Source of the DNA: Molossus alvarezi
Lineage: Eukaryota; Chordata; Mammalia; Chiroptera; Molossidae
Assembly (NCBI GenBank): GCA_037176705.1
Contig: CM073907.1
Coordinates: 10,261,001 to 10,325,000 of the forward strand
Length of the DNA: 64,000 nucleotides
Reading direction: 5' to 3'
In this document: positions 54,492 through 64,000 of the stretch, one piece after another
How positions within the stretch are numbered: position 1 is the stretch's first letter
How the letters are laid out: every line of letters starts with the position of its first letter
Made by a program: the position numbers and the translations under genes
Notes under the pieces: generated by a model
The model's database searches: none
What the model was told of the DNA's origin: nothing
What the model saw: the letters and a program-made list of their open reading frames with translations, nothing else

Positions 54492-54985
54492 ACATGCTAA
54501 TTGAGGTATGTACCCAAAAGAGCTGAAAACAGGGACTCAAACAAATACCTGGACGCCCAGGTTCACAGCAGTGTTTTTCTCAGCAGACAAGAGGCAGAGT
54601 CACCCAGGTGTCCAGTGATGAATGACTGGCTAAACGCAGGTGGTCTAGACACACAATGGAATAGTATTCACTCTTTAAAAAGGAGGAAATCCTGACCCAG
54701 GCTACAGCATGAATGGATCTTGTGGACACTATGTTCAGTGCAACAGCCAGTCACCAAGGGACCGATACTGCATGATTCCACTCAGAAGAGTACGTACCGT
54801 AGTCAAGTTCAGACACAGAAAGTGGAACAGTGGTTGCCAGGGGCTGGGGAACGCGGGGAGTGGGGAGGTCTTGTTTATGAGTACAGAGTGTTCTTGCTGC
54901 CAGATGAAGAGTTTTGGAGATGGGTGGTGGTAATGGCTGTCCCACACTGTGGGTGCTTAACGCCACAGAACTATGCCCTTGACTC
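54492..54985 (+). mobile_element. L1 3' end fragment
   Basis: ACCCAAAAGAGCTGAAAACA, CCAGGTGTCCAGTGATGAAT, ACACAATGGAATAGTATTCA, AAAAGGAGGAAATCCTGACC, AGTGGTTGCCAGGGGCTGGG and GAGATGGGTGGTGGTAATGG follow the end of L1 ORF2 and its 3' UTR in old mammalian subfamilies. Sense orientation, 5'-truncated, non-coding. Confidence 0.85.
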
Positions 54986-55091
54986 TCCGCCCAAATAGTG
55001 AGGAGTTCAGAAAGGACCCGTTCCATTTCGACCAGAGTTCTCCAGGGTAATAGAAGCACAGAGCTGCAAAGGAAGGGGGGACCCCCTGGCA
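54986..55091. other. short unique stretch
   Basis: Nothing recognised. Confidence 0.45.
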
Positions 55092-55325
55092 CCTGTGGAA
55101 AAACATCCCTAGGCCAGTGCTCAAATGTTTACCCCTCCCCCATGTAAAGCACAGGAAACACAGTCAATCATATTGCAATAAGTATGTATGGTGTGAGATG
55201 GGAACCAGACGTATTTAGGTGATCACTTCCTAAGTTATGTAATATCTAATCGGCACGTTGTACACCTGAAACGATATGATGTTGTAGGTCAACATTTTAA
55301 TTTTATAAAGTATACCACACACACA
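55092..55325 (+). mobile_element. L1 3' terminal fragment
   Basis: GTATGGTGTGAGATGGGAAC, CAGACGTATTTAGGTGATCA, CTTCCTAAGTTATGTAATAT, GTTGTACACCTGAAACGATA and TGTTGTAGGTCAACATTTTA match the 3' terminus of old L1s (…TGTACACCTGAAACTAATATAATATTGTATGTCAAC). Ends in a short CA run. Confidence 0.85.
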
Positions 55326-55857
55326 CAGAGAGAGAACCTTCCCGGCAAGGATGAGATGACAGCTGTTGCATGGAACCCCATCAGAATGGCAGGAGAAGTC
55401 CTTCCACTACTACGAAGGTCCACTAGAAACCAGGCGAAAGCCCCTACTACGATTTCTGCTTCCGGCAGAGGTCTGGGCGGGGCCTGAGCGGTGTGGATCT
55501 GGGTCTTGCCTCCTCGAAGACACAAGTCGGAAGAAAAGGTGCACTGTGTTCCAAACCCAGTTCTCAGATGTCATTTTTAACGCCGGTACTCCTCTGCGGT
55601 GTTTCGGTCGCACATAACGGTCCTCATCAATGAGCTCTCCGAGCGCAGAAGGGGAGGGCGCACGCAGGGAAACAGCAGCATGCCTCTGGGCCCTGGCTAT
55701 GCGCGGGAAGGCGGCTGGGTACCCCGTGAGGTCGGCTGCCGCTATGGAAACTGCAGGCGGAGGGAGCGGGGACAGTGCCAGGGCTGAGCAGGAGGGTGCG
55801 GAGAGAAGGGAAAATCCCCGGAAAGAAGATGCTCAGCATCTCTGAATAAGAACCCCC

Positions 55858-55887
55858 GCACGCGCGCGCGCACACACACACACACAC
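55858..55887. repeat. (CG)n-(CA)n alternating purine-pyrimidine run
   Basis: GCACGCGCGCGCGC continuing into about eight CA units. CG steps give the strongest Z-DNA tendency of any sequence in the window. Confidence 0.9.
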
Positions 55888-57052
55888 CCCACTGGTCCCT
55901 GCAATGACACAACGCTTATCTTCCAATTACGTTGTTGGGTGTATACCTGTGATGCTAACATCCTCTGCACAGACCTCCCCCATTCCAGATGGTACCAATT
56001 AGGAGTAAGACCTCCGTCCTAACAGATGTTAACCAAATAAACCCAATCTGAGGCTATAATGAACAAAAACTAGACACACTGACTATGCCCGAGAGAAGCA
56101 AAACTAAATATCATATAGCCAGGGGGCCGGCTTGGGACTGTGGCTGGGATTCGTTTCAAGGTTTCGGCATCTTTGTGATTAGCACGCCAAAGGCTGAGAG
56201 AGTGTTTAACACAAGGCTAACCTCGGAATCCTTCCACGTGCTCTATTTTGCCTTGGAACTGTCTGGAGAGGCGATTTCCACCTGTAAAATACTTTTCAGG
56301 AATCCGGGCCTCAGAAACGTCCAGGGCAGAATGGAGACACACCTTCAAAGGACCTCCCCAGCCCGCGGAGCCCTAACATCTTCCTGCACAACAGAGGGCG
56401 GTTAAGAGACACATTAGCAGGCGCTAATTAAAGAGGTTCTGTTCCAGGCCCGGTGTGCCCTGTGCTGCTTGAAGGAAAGGACTGGGGAGCGAACACGAAC
56501 CCTGACGCACGTCTCTTTGCTCAGGCTGTTCTGTTTCTACCCGTCACACCGAGCTCGGCTGTTCTCTCCCCACCACCTCCTTTGCTTTTTTAAAGAACTC
56601 ACCTTGGGGTAAAAATAGTTGCCGTGCTGTGGAGACCTCCAGCTTCTGCAATTAACACATCTCCAACCTCTCTCCCTCCCCCCCCCCCACACACACACCC
56701 CTAAGAGAGCTTGAGCTTGTCAGAAGCACAGATTCCAAAGCGACAAAGCCAAGGGGTGCTTTGTGACAGAGCTGCCATATGATGGGAACATTTGGTTTCT
56801 GAACTGCCTTAAAACGGTGCCCTTTTCCCCACTGCCAAGTAAACGTTTGGCAAACTGCACGGGTGCACGGCACACGGATCACCCACGAGCAGAGCAGGGG
56901 GGGTGCCACAGGTGGCTTCTAGAGCCGGGTGTCATTTTGACCATAACAGGCACTGGTGTGAATTCTGAGTGGAGACCGATCTGCTTTGCTTTTAATGAAA
57001 ATCTCACATAGAAATATTTTTTTTAATCTTGCAGGAGTGCAGCATACCCATG

Positions 57053-57095
57053 CAGAGAGGGGGCGGAGGGGGGGAGGGGAGAGAGAGAGAGAGAA
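57053..57095 (+). repeat. polypurine GGGAGG/GA run
   Basis: GGGGGCGGAGGGGGGGAGGG followed by GA units. Potential G-quadruplex. Confidence 0.85.
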
Positions 57096-57398
57096 TATGA
57101 ATGAGAATAAAACACAAAGTCCCAGGGACTCCACATGACTAATTTTGTTTTAAAAAATACCAAAGACATCTGTTCCAGTGGGAACTGTCTCCAACTATTA
57201 GTAACTGCAAACATGACTCATGTAGCCATGGAAAATACAGTCTGTAGCTCACCTAGTACATCTGCCCAAAAATATAATCCATGGAAGTTGCTATCACCAT
57301 TCTGTTGGGCATGTCACCCAAGGACACCCAGTTCCATTCTGAAGGCAAATCTCCCAGTTTTACTGATTCCTCAAGTTCTCTGGGCAGCTCCCTTTGAA

Positions 57399-57488
57399 AA
57401 GTGGGGAACCTTTTTCCTGCCAAGGGCCATTTGGATACTTATAACATCATTCGCAGGCCATATAAAATGATCAACTTAAAAATTAGCC
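57399..57488 (+). mobile_element. older interspersed repeat, left half (split by L1)
   Basis: GTGGGGAACCTTTTTCCTGC, CAAGGGCCATTTGGATACTT and TCGCAGGCCATATAAAATGA continue after the L1 at 61801. Ends such as GTGGGGAACC and the partner's GTTCTGCACCCCTGCACTG (inverted: GGGGTGCAGAAC) suggest a hAT-like non-autonomous DNA element. Family not assigned with certainty. Confidence 0.6.
57478..57488 (+). repeat. L1 target-site duplication (left)
   Basis: AAAAATTAGCC, repeated at 61796-61806 after the L1 A-tail. The inferred bottom-strand nick TTTTT/AAG matches the L1 endonuclease preference (TTTT/AA). Confidence 0.85.
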
Positions 57489-57489
57489 A

Positions 57490-57745
57490 TTCCAGAGAGA
57501 GATAAGCAACAGCTTACCTACAAAGGAAACCCCATAAGGCTCTCAGCTGACTTCTCAACAGAAACACGACAGGCCAGAAGGGAGTGGCATGAAGTAGTCA
57601 AGGTCATAAAAAACAAGGATCTGAATCCAAGACTACTCCAGCAAGGCTATCATTCAAAATAGAAGGTCAAATAGAGATCTTCCCAGACAAATAAGGCTAA
57701 GGGAATATATAAGAAATGTTCAAAGGACTGCTGTAATAAGCAGAA
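57490..57745 (+). pseudogene. L1 ORF1 C-terminal remnant
   Basis: The conceptual frame shows '…ARREWHEVVKVIKNKDLNPRLL' (roughly 57570-57640), and a shifted frame shows 'LSFKIEGQIEIFPDK', the conserved C-terminal domain of L1 ORF1p, a trimeric RNA-binding chaperone. At least one frameshift and several stops. The N-terminal coiled coil and RRM are not present in the window. Confidence 0.8.
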
Positions 57746-57779
57746 AAAATAGAGAGAAACATGGCCATGATAAATAAAA

Positions 57780-60700
57780 ATGGCAACAAATAAGTACATA
57801 TCAATAATAACCTTAAATGTAAATGGATTAAATGCTCTGATCTAAAGACAGAGTAGCTGAATGGATAAGAAAGCATGACTCATAGGTATGTTGTTTACAA
57901 GAGACCCACCTCACAACAAAAGACACACCTAGGTTGAAAGTGAAGGGATGAAAAAAAATTTTTCCAAGCAAACAGAAAGGAAACAAAAGCTAGGGTAGCA
58001 ATACTTATATCTAATAAAATAGACTTCAAAATGAAGGCCATAACTAGAGACAAAGAGGGCCACTACATAATATTGAAAGGATCTATCCAACAAAGGATCT
58101 ATATAACCTTGGTACACATATATGCACCCAACATAGGAGCCCCAAAATACATTTTAAAACTTCTAGAGGACTTCAAAGGACAAACTGACAGCAATACAAT
58201 CATAGCAGGGGACTTCAACACCCCACTGACATCACTGGACAGATCCTCTGGACAAAAAATTAACAAGAAAACAGAGACTCTAAATAAAGCACTAGATCAA
58301 ATGGATTTAATAGATATCTACAGAGAATTACACCCCAAAACTGCACAATTCACATTCTTCTCAAGTGCACATGGGACATTCTCAAAGATAGACCACATGT
58401 TAGGACACAAACTAAGTCTCTACAAGTTCAAGAAGAGTGAAATCATATCAAGCATCTTCTCAGATCACAACGGCATGAAACTAGAAATCAATTACAACAA
58501 AAACATGCAAAGACATTTGAACACAAGGAGGCTAAATCGCACGTTACTAAACAACGAATGGGTTACCAAGGAGATCAAGGAAGAAATTAAAAACTTCCTG
58601 GAAACCAATGAAAATGAACACACAACATCACAAAATCTATGGGATGCAGCAAAAGCAGTCCTGAGAGAGAAATTCATAGCACTATAGGCCTACCTCAAGA
58701 AAGAAGAAAATTTTCTAATTGACTTTCTAACCCTACAACTTAAAGAACTAGAAAGTAAACAAAAAGAAAAACCCAGAGCCAGTGGAAGGAAATAAATAGT
58801 AAAGGTCAGAGCAGAAATAAACAACATAGAAACTAAAAGAACAATTAAAAAGATCAACAAAACAAAGAGCTGGTTCTTTGAAAAGATAAACAAGACTGAT
58901 GGACCCTTAGCCAAACTCACCAAGAAACAAAAAGAGAGGGCCCAAATAAACAAAATCAGAAACAAAAGAGGAGATATCACAGAAAAAAAAGGATCATTAA
59001 AAAATATGAAAAATTATGTCAACAAATTGGACAATCTATTTGAAATGGACAAGTTTCTGGAAACACACAGTCTCCTAACACTGAATGGAAAGCGATAGAA
59101 AACTTGAACAGACCAATAACAACTAAGGAAATTAAAGATGTAATCAAGAAACTCACAGCAAACAAAAGCTCAGGCCCAGACAGCTTCATGGGGGAGTTTT
59201 ACTGAACATTCAAAGAGGATCTAAAACCCATTCTTCTCAAACTATTCCAAAAAAGTCAAGAAAAAGGAAGATTTCCAAACTCATTTTATGAGGCCAACAT
59301 AATTCTAATTCCAAAACCAGATAAAGACACTACAAAGAAAGAAAACTATAGGCCAATATTCATGATGAACGTAGATGCCAAAATCCTTAACAAAATATTA
59401 GCAAATTGGATCCAGCAATACATCAAAAAAGTTATTCACCATGACCAAGTGGGATTCATCCCAGGGATGCAAGGATGGTATAATATTCGCAATAAATGTG
59501 ATACACCACATAAACAAAATGAAAGATAAAAACCATATGATCATATCAATAGACACTGAAAAAGCATTTGACAAAATCCAGCACCCATTTCTGATAAAAA
59601 CGCTCAGCAAAGTGGGAATAGAGGGATCATATCTTGACATAATAAAGGCCACATATAATAAACCTACAGCCAACATCATACTCAATGGGCAAAAGTTAAA
59701 AGCATTTCCTTTAAGAACAGGAACAAGATAGGGATGCCCCCTTTCCCCACCCTTATTTAACATGGTACTGAAGTCTTAGCCACAGCAATTAGACAAGAAG
59801 CAATAATAAAAGGAATCCAAAATGGAAAGGAGGAAATGAAACTGTCATTATTTGCAGATGATATGATATTATACATAAAAAACCCTAAAGAGTCTATCAA
59901 AAATCTACTAGAGCTAATAAATGAATTTGGCAAAGTAGCAGGATACAAAATTAATGTCAAAAAGTCCATGGCATTCTTATACACCAACAATGAACTCACA
60001 GAAAGAGAAACTAAAAAAAAAAATCCCATTTATCATTGCAGCAAAGAAAACTAAGATACCTAGGAATAAACTTAACCAAAGAAGTAAAAGACCTGTTCTC
60101 AGAATACTATAGGACAATGAAAAAAGAAATAGAGGAAGATATAAAAATGTGGCAGCATATACCTTGTTCATGGATTGGAAGAAACAACATCATTAAAATG
60201 TCCATTCTACCCAAAGCAATCTACAGATTTAATGCAATCCCATTAAAATACCAACAACATATTTCATGGAACCAAAGCAAATACTCCAAAAGTTTATATG
60301 GAACCAAAAAGACCCCGAATAGCCACAGCAATATTGAAAAGAACAAAGTAGGAGGGATCACAACACCAGATATCAGGTTATACTATAAAGCCATTGTAAT
60401 CAAAACAACCTGGTACTGGCACAAGAACAGGCAGACAGATCAATGGAACAGAACAGAGAACCCAGAAATTGACCCAAGACATTATGCTCAATTAATATTT
60501 AACAAAGGTGGCAAGAGCATACAATCGAGTAAAGACAGCCTTTTTAATAAATGGTGTTGGGGAGATTGGACAGCCACATTCAAAAAAATAAAGCTATACT
60601 ACCAACTAACACCATACACAAGAATAAACTCAAAATGGATAAAAGACTTAAATGTGACTTGTGAATCCATAAAAATCCTAGAAGAAAATGTAGGCAACAA

Positions 60701-61365
60701 AATCTCAGACCTCACACACAGCAGAATTTTCACTGATACAATGCCTAAGGCAAGAGAAACCAAGGAAAAAATTAATACATGGGACTACATCAAACTAAAA
60801 AGCTTCCACACAGCAAAAGAAACAAGCATCAAAACAGAAAGGGATCCCACTATATGGGAGAGCCAACAGTACATCAGATAAGGGGTTAACTTCCAAAATA
60901 TATAGAGTACTCATACAACTCAATAAAAGGAAGACAAAGAATCCAAATTAAAAATGGGCAGAGGACCTAAATAGACACCTCTCCAAACAGGACATACAAA
61001 TGGCTAAGAGACATATGAAGAAATGCTCAACATCACTAATCATCAGAGAGATGCAAATTAAAACAACAATGAGGTATCACCTCACACCTGCCAGAATGGC
61101 CGCCATCAACAAATCATCAAACAACAAGTGCTGGCGAGGGTGTGGAGAAAAGGGGACTCTAGTGCACTGCTGGTGGGAATGCAGACTGGTACAGCCACTA
61201 TGGAAAACCATATGGTGTTACCTCAAAATATTAAAAATTGAACTGCCATTTGACCCAGTGATCCCACTTCTAGGAATATATCCTAAGAAGCCTGAACCAC
61301 CAGTCAGAAAGAATATATGTACCCCTATATTCATAGCAGCACTATTTACAATCGCTAAGATCTAG
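57780..61365 (+). pseudogene. L1 ORF2 pseudogene (endonuclease-reverse transcriptase)
   Basis: Normally an endonuclease plus reverse transcriptase that performs target-primed reverse transcription. The start is placed at ATG 57780 (MATNKY-, then LNVNGLNA). Endonuclease signatures: QETHL (about 57897-57912), AGDFNTPL near 58205-58228, SKIDH, SDHN at 58461-58472. Reverse transcriptase: SIDTEKAFD (59546-59572), GTR-stop-GCPLSP with the conserved Gln codon changed to TAG (about 59728), and FADD at 59851-59862. C-terminal Cys-rich knuckle CWRGC…HCWWEC near 61129-61182, then [12 protein letters not shown]. The frame changes at least five times, and stops occur in the palm (e.g. GEFY-stop near 59202). 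Longest intact pieces are 58031-58687 and 60036-60881. Confidence 0.92.
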
Positions 61366-61795
61366 AAACAGCCCAAGTGTCCATCAGTAGATGAGTGGAT
61401 AAGAAAGCTGTGGTACATGTACATAGTGGAACACCTGTAAGAAAGAAAGATCTCTTATCCTTTGAGACGACATGGAGGGACCTGGAGAGTATTATGCTAA
61501 GTGAAATAAGGCAATCAGAGAAAGACAAATATCACATGATCTCACTTATTTGTGGAATATAATGAACAAAACACATTGATGAACAGTATAGACCCGGAGC
61601 CATGGATGTGGGGTACAGACTGACAAACCTCAGAAGGGGGATACGGGGGGGAGGGAAGCAATAGACCACAGAATTTTCATGCATGTATGCATAACCAATG
61701 GACATACACAACAATGCAGGGGGGGGGGGTGGATCAGGAGCAAGGTGTCAATTGGGGGAAAAGGAGAAACATCTGTAACAAAAATAAACTAATTA

Positions 61796-61806
61796 AAAAA
61801 TTAGCC
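61796..61806 (+). repeat. L1 target-site duplication (right)
   Basis: AAAAATTAGCC, partner of 57478-57488. Its left edge is ambiguous because it merges with the A-tail. Confidence 0.85.
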
Positions 61807-61918
61807 TCTTCTATTTGGTCAGGCTATTTTGGTGAGGCGTGTGATGTGAGCTGGTATTGACTTCCCAGGCCTTATATGGCCCATGGGCCAGACATCCAGT
61901 TCTGCACCCCTGCACTGA
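61807..61918 (+). mobile_element. older interspersed repeat, right half (split by L1)
   Basis: TCTTCTATTTGGTCAGGCTA, GGCCTTATATGGCCCATGGG and AGTTCTGCACCCCTGCACTG complete the element begun at 57399. Inverted similarity between CCAAGGGCCATTTGGATA (left) and the reverse of TATATGGCCCATGGGCC supports a DNA-transposon-like structure. Confidence 0.6.
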
Positions 61919-62479
61919 GTAGGACCTCACCGACCACCCTATATCCATCCTATATCCATTTCCTGTGTGCATTCTATTTAGCCACCATCACAGACATATG
62001 GCCTGCTTCTGTTACTGTGCATTCAAGTGGCAGGAAAGGAAACCTTTAAAATTAAGCTCAGTGCTGGACATCAGAGCCATTGATAACTCAGTCTGCCACT
62101 CTGCACTGCTGTGTCCTGGTTGCCAGAAAGTAGAGGTGACTTGTTGTCACTGATTCACGTACACGCTCCCAAGCTCACAGGGTTGACCGTTTTGAAGTTG
62201 TTACAACATCCGTTGCGGTTGAGTCACTCACTTCTAAAAGCGACTACCTAGAAGGTCCAAGCCTAGTTCTGCTGATTCCAGCAAGACAGGTGCCACCTCA
62301 AAATTACAAGTCACCCTTAGTTCTTTCTTCCACCTCTCCCCAGTATTCTTTACCTGACGGCCGACCTGAGTATGTCACCTGGCTAAGTAACTCACGCTCT
62401 TCTTTCCAGGTTCACCAAAGCATCAGCATCCCTTCCTCTCCTGAGCCTAACACTCCTACCTCTGAGCATGTCCACAGTG
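61919..62479. other. single-copy stretch
   Basis: Nothing recognised. Confidence 0.45.
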
Positions 62480-62620
62480 CACTGTGCCGCCTCGATCCTA
62501 GCCACGTCACAATTTATTGTCATTGTCTAGTTGCAACCCTGTCTTCTGCAAGAGACTGGGAGCTCCTTGAAGAAGAATTGCATCATTTTCCTCTCTCGTC
62601 TCGATACATGCATACAGATG
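62480..62620 (+). repeat. possible L2 fragment
   Basis: CACAATTTATTGTCATTGTC then AGACTGGGAGCTCCTTGAAG resembles the L2 3' region (…CTAGACTGTAAGCTCCTTGAGGGCAGGGA). Confidence 0.5.
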
Positions 62621-63420
62621 GATGGAGGGATGGACATGTGGGTGGAGGGACAGTTAGGTCCCAACAAGAGGACCTTGGCTTCCTTCCCCTGGTCCTGCAG
62701 GCTTGCCAAGGACACCAGTCCAAGTCACATCCATCGGGAGGACTTTCTTAGCCGCATAGCTTGGACAAATTCTTAAGAACAAACTATTTTTAAAGAAATT
62801 TTAATTTACATTCAGACGTTCTCCCCAAATTCTCCCTAGACCGCCATCGGAGAATTCCTACAATGAAAATCATGACGCTGAAGCTGCGCCCAGCTCTGCA
62901 GGTGGAGAACCCTCAGGGAAATGAGGCCTCGCCCCGAAAACCCCTTTCGGCAATCATGGAGTTCATGCCTCAGTCTCTAGACATCCTCCGGACCTACTTC
63001 TTTCTCTTTGGCTCCAAGTACACGCAGAAGGGTCTGGACCAGGGGGGAGCTAAAGAGGCACCTAGAAGGCACCACTGAAGGAGGCATGGAGTCTGAGAAC
63101 GTGCCAGTGCAGACTCAACACCTGAGGACAGGGGCCTCCTTAAATGTTGCATCTGGGGTGTCACACTGCCTCTCCTTAGTCCTGACCCTGCAGACACAGG
63201 CATTTCTCTTCAGAGACAAGAACTGAACTTTTCTAACAGTCACGTCCTAGTCAGTTCTAGGTGGGAGGAATCCAGATTTATGAAGAAAGAGGTTGCAATC
63301 CTGGTAGCAAATGCATAGCACAGCCCCTCTCCAACAGAGAAGGACAGAATAATCGGAGCAGTGCTCTCTGCTCCTGAGCTTGTCCCTGTCTCCATCAGCT
63401 CCAGGAGCATAGTGAGCACG
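62621..63420. other. single-copy stretch
   Basis: No gene or repeat recognised. Confidence 0.45.
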
Positions 63421-63798
63421 TGTCTGTTCCCTGGGGCCGCAGAGACAACAGACATGTAGCGCCTCGAAGTTCTGGAGGCTGGAAGTCTGGGATCAAGGTG
63501 TGGGCGGGTCTGGTTCCTTCCGGGGTGGTGCAAGAGAACCTGTCCCCACCTCTCCCAGCTTCTGCTGGCCTTCTTCAGCATCCTCAGCTCCCTGCACACC
63601 CACCAGCCAACCTCTGCTTGCTCTGCACGCATGCCTGCCTCTAACACCAGTCATACTGGGTTAAACCCACCCTAATGATCTCATTTTAACCTGATATGTC
63701 CTACAAAGACCCCATCTCCTAAGAAGGTCACATTCTGAGGTCCTGGGGTTGGGACTTCAACACATGAGTTTGAGGGTACACGATTCAATCCATAAAAG
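63421..63798 (-). mobile_element. MLT1-type solo LTR, antisense
   Basis: AGTTCTGGAGGCTGGAAGTC, GGGATCAAGGTGTGGGCGGG, CTGGTTCCTTCCGGGGTGGT, CACCAGTCATACTGGGTTAA, CCCACCCTAATGATCTCATT, AAGGTCACATTCTGAGGTCC and GGGACTTCAACACATGAGTT follow the antisense MLT1 LTR end to end. No internal region. The middle (63540-63640) is shortened. Confidence 0.88.
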
Positions 63799-64000
63799 AG
63801 TGCCGGTACGCTGACTGGTCAAGGACACTCCTGGGTGCTCTGAGGGCCCCTCGGACAGGTGACTGTTTCCCTCAAATTTCACTTCTCTCTGTGGATATCT
63901 TTCTACCCTCCCTCCAACCCCCAACCAACACCTTCCTCCAATCATGGTGCATGTTGTGCGTCCCCTGTGGACACCCTGGGTGCCCCTCTCCACATGGGGA
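63799..64000. other. short unique stretch at window edge
   Basis: Nothing recognised. Confidence 0.45.

Larger units (their letters stand above)
55326..57398. other. mostly single-copy stretch
   Basis: No gene recognised. Holds a CG/CA alternating run (55858-55887), a C run (56678-56688) and a G/A-rich run (57053-57095). 56050-56420 is repeat-free and borders TAATTA (56425-56430). Confidence 0.45.
57489..61795 (+). mobile_element. 5'-truncated LINE-1, 4.3 kb, dead
   Basis: Begins within the ORF1 C-terminal domain and runs through ORF2 and the 3' UTR to an AATAAA (61783-61788) and short A-tail. Target-site duplication AAAAATTAGCC on both sides. The 3' UTR carries G-rich runs (61636-61653 and 61719-61729), a general L1 feature. 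The promoter and most of ORF1 are missing and ORF2 has several frameshifts and stops, so it cannot retrotranspose. Confidence 0.95.

Noticed and set aside
58031..60881. Endonuclease and polymerase-like reading frames as possible host genes
   Set aside because: They are pieces of one L1 ORF2 pseudogene, with frameshifts, stops, an A-tail and a target-site duplication.

Overview
This is non-coding, repeat-rich mammalian genomic DNA, most likely from a vespertilionid or closely related bat. The assignment rests on about twenty copies of tRNA-derived SINEs of the bat Ves type (sense 5' end 'CCCTGGCCGGTTTGGCTCAG' or 'GGCCGGTGTGGCTCAGTGG') and on a short hAT element with the terminal and body sequence of the SPACE INVADERS (SPIN) family, which entered vesper bats by horizontal transfer. 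MIR, L2, MLT1/MST-like LTR and L1 remnants are the usual older mammalian repeats. I find no intact host protein-coding gene, rRNA, functional tRNA or CRISPR array. Almost all open reading frames are chance frames, antisense SINE frames or frames through simple repeats.

Layout. 0-7.4 kb: mostly single-copy, with one Ves SINE, a compound SINE pair (4.85-5.18 kb), a CA run, and a 190-bp polypurine/TG block (6.36-6.55 kb). 7.4-13.4 kb: dense transposon zone with an antisense L1 3' end split by a SINE, seven further Ves-type insertions including a SINE nested in an older SINE (10.07-10.52 kb), and a MaLR-type LTR carrying its own microsatellite (12.93-13.38 kb). 13.4-23 kb: single-copy sequence with several MIRs, a GATA/GATG array (14.92-15.32 kb), an AT-rich alternating tract (20.62-21.05 kb) and a GATA/GGTA higher-order minisatellite (22.33-23.02 kb). 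23-34.7 kb: long, mostly repeat-poor stretch with two Ves SINEs. 34.7-38.3 kb: second transposon zone, with four SINEs, an antisense L1 fragment, a 440-bp TG-rich array and the SPIN element. 38.3-57.4 kb: single-copy DNA with scattered SINEs and old L1, L2 and MIR pieces. 57.4-61.9 kb: a 4.3-kb 5'-truncated, frameshifted L1 inserted into an older repeat with a target-site duplication. 61.9-64 kb: L2-like piece and an antisense MLT1 LTR.

How the elements relate. The SINEs have no enzymes; their A-tails and long target-site duplications (11-17 bp) fit mobilisation by L1 machinery such as that encoded by the decayed L1 at 57.5-61.8 kb. SPIN moved by a DNA-transposase route, giving 8-bp duplications. 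Some repeat-poor stretches with homeodomain-type TAATTA motifs (around 18-19, 21.5-22.1, 29-30 and 38.9-39.4 kb) could be regulatory, but this needs cross-species alignment. I found no new protein-based biological system. The most noteworthy items are the SPIN copy, a tRNA-length SINE class, the higher-order tetranucleotide minisatellite and exact short duplications in otherwise unique DNA.
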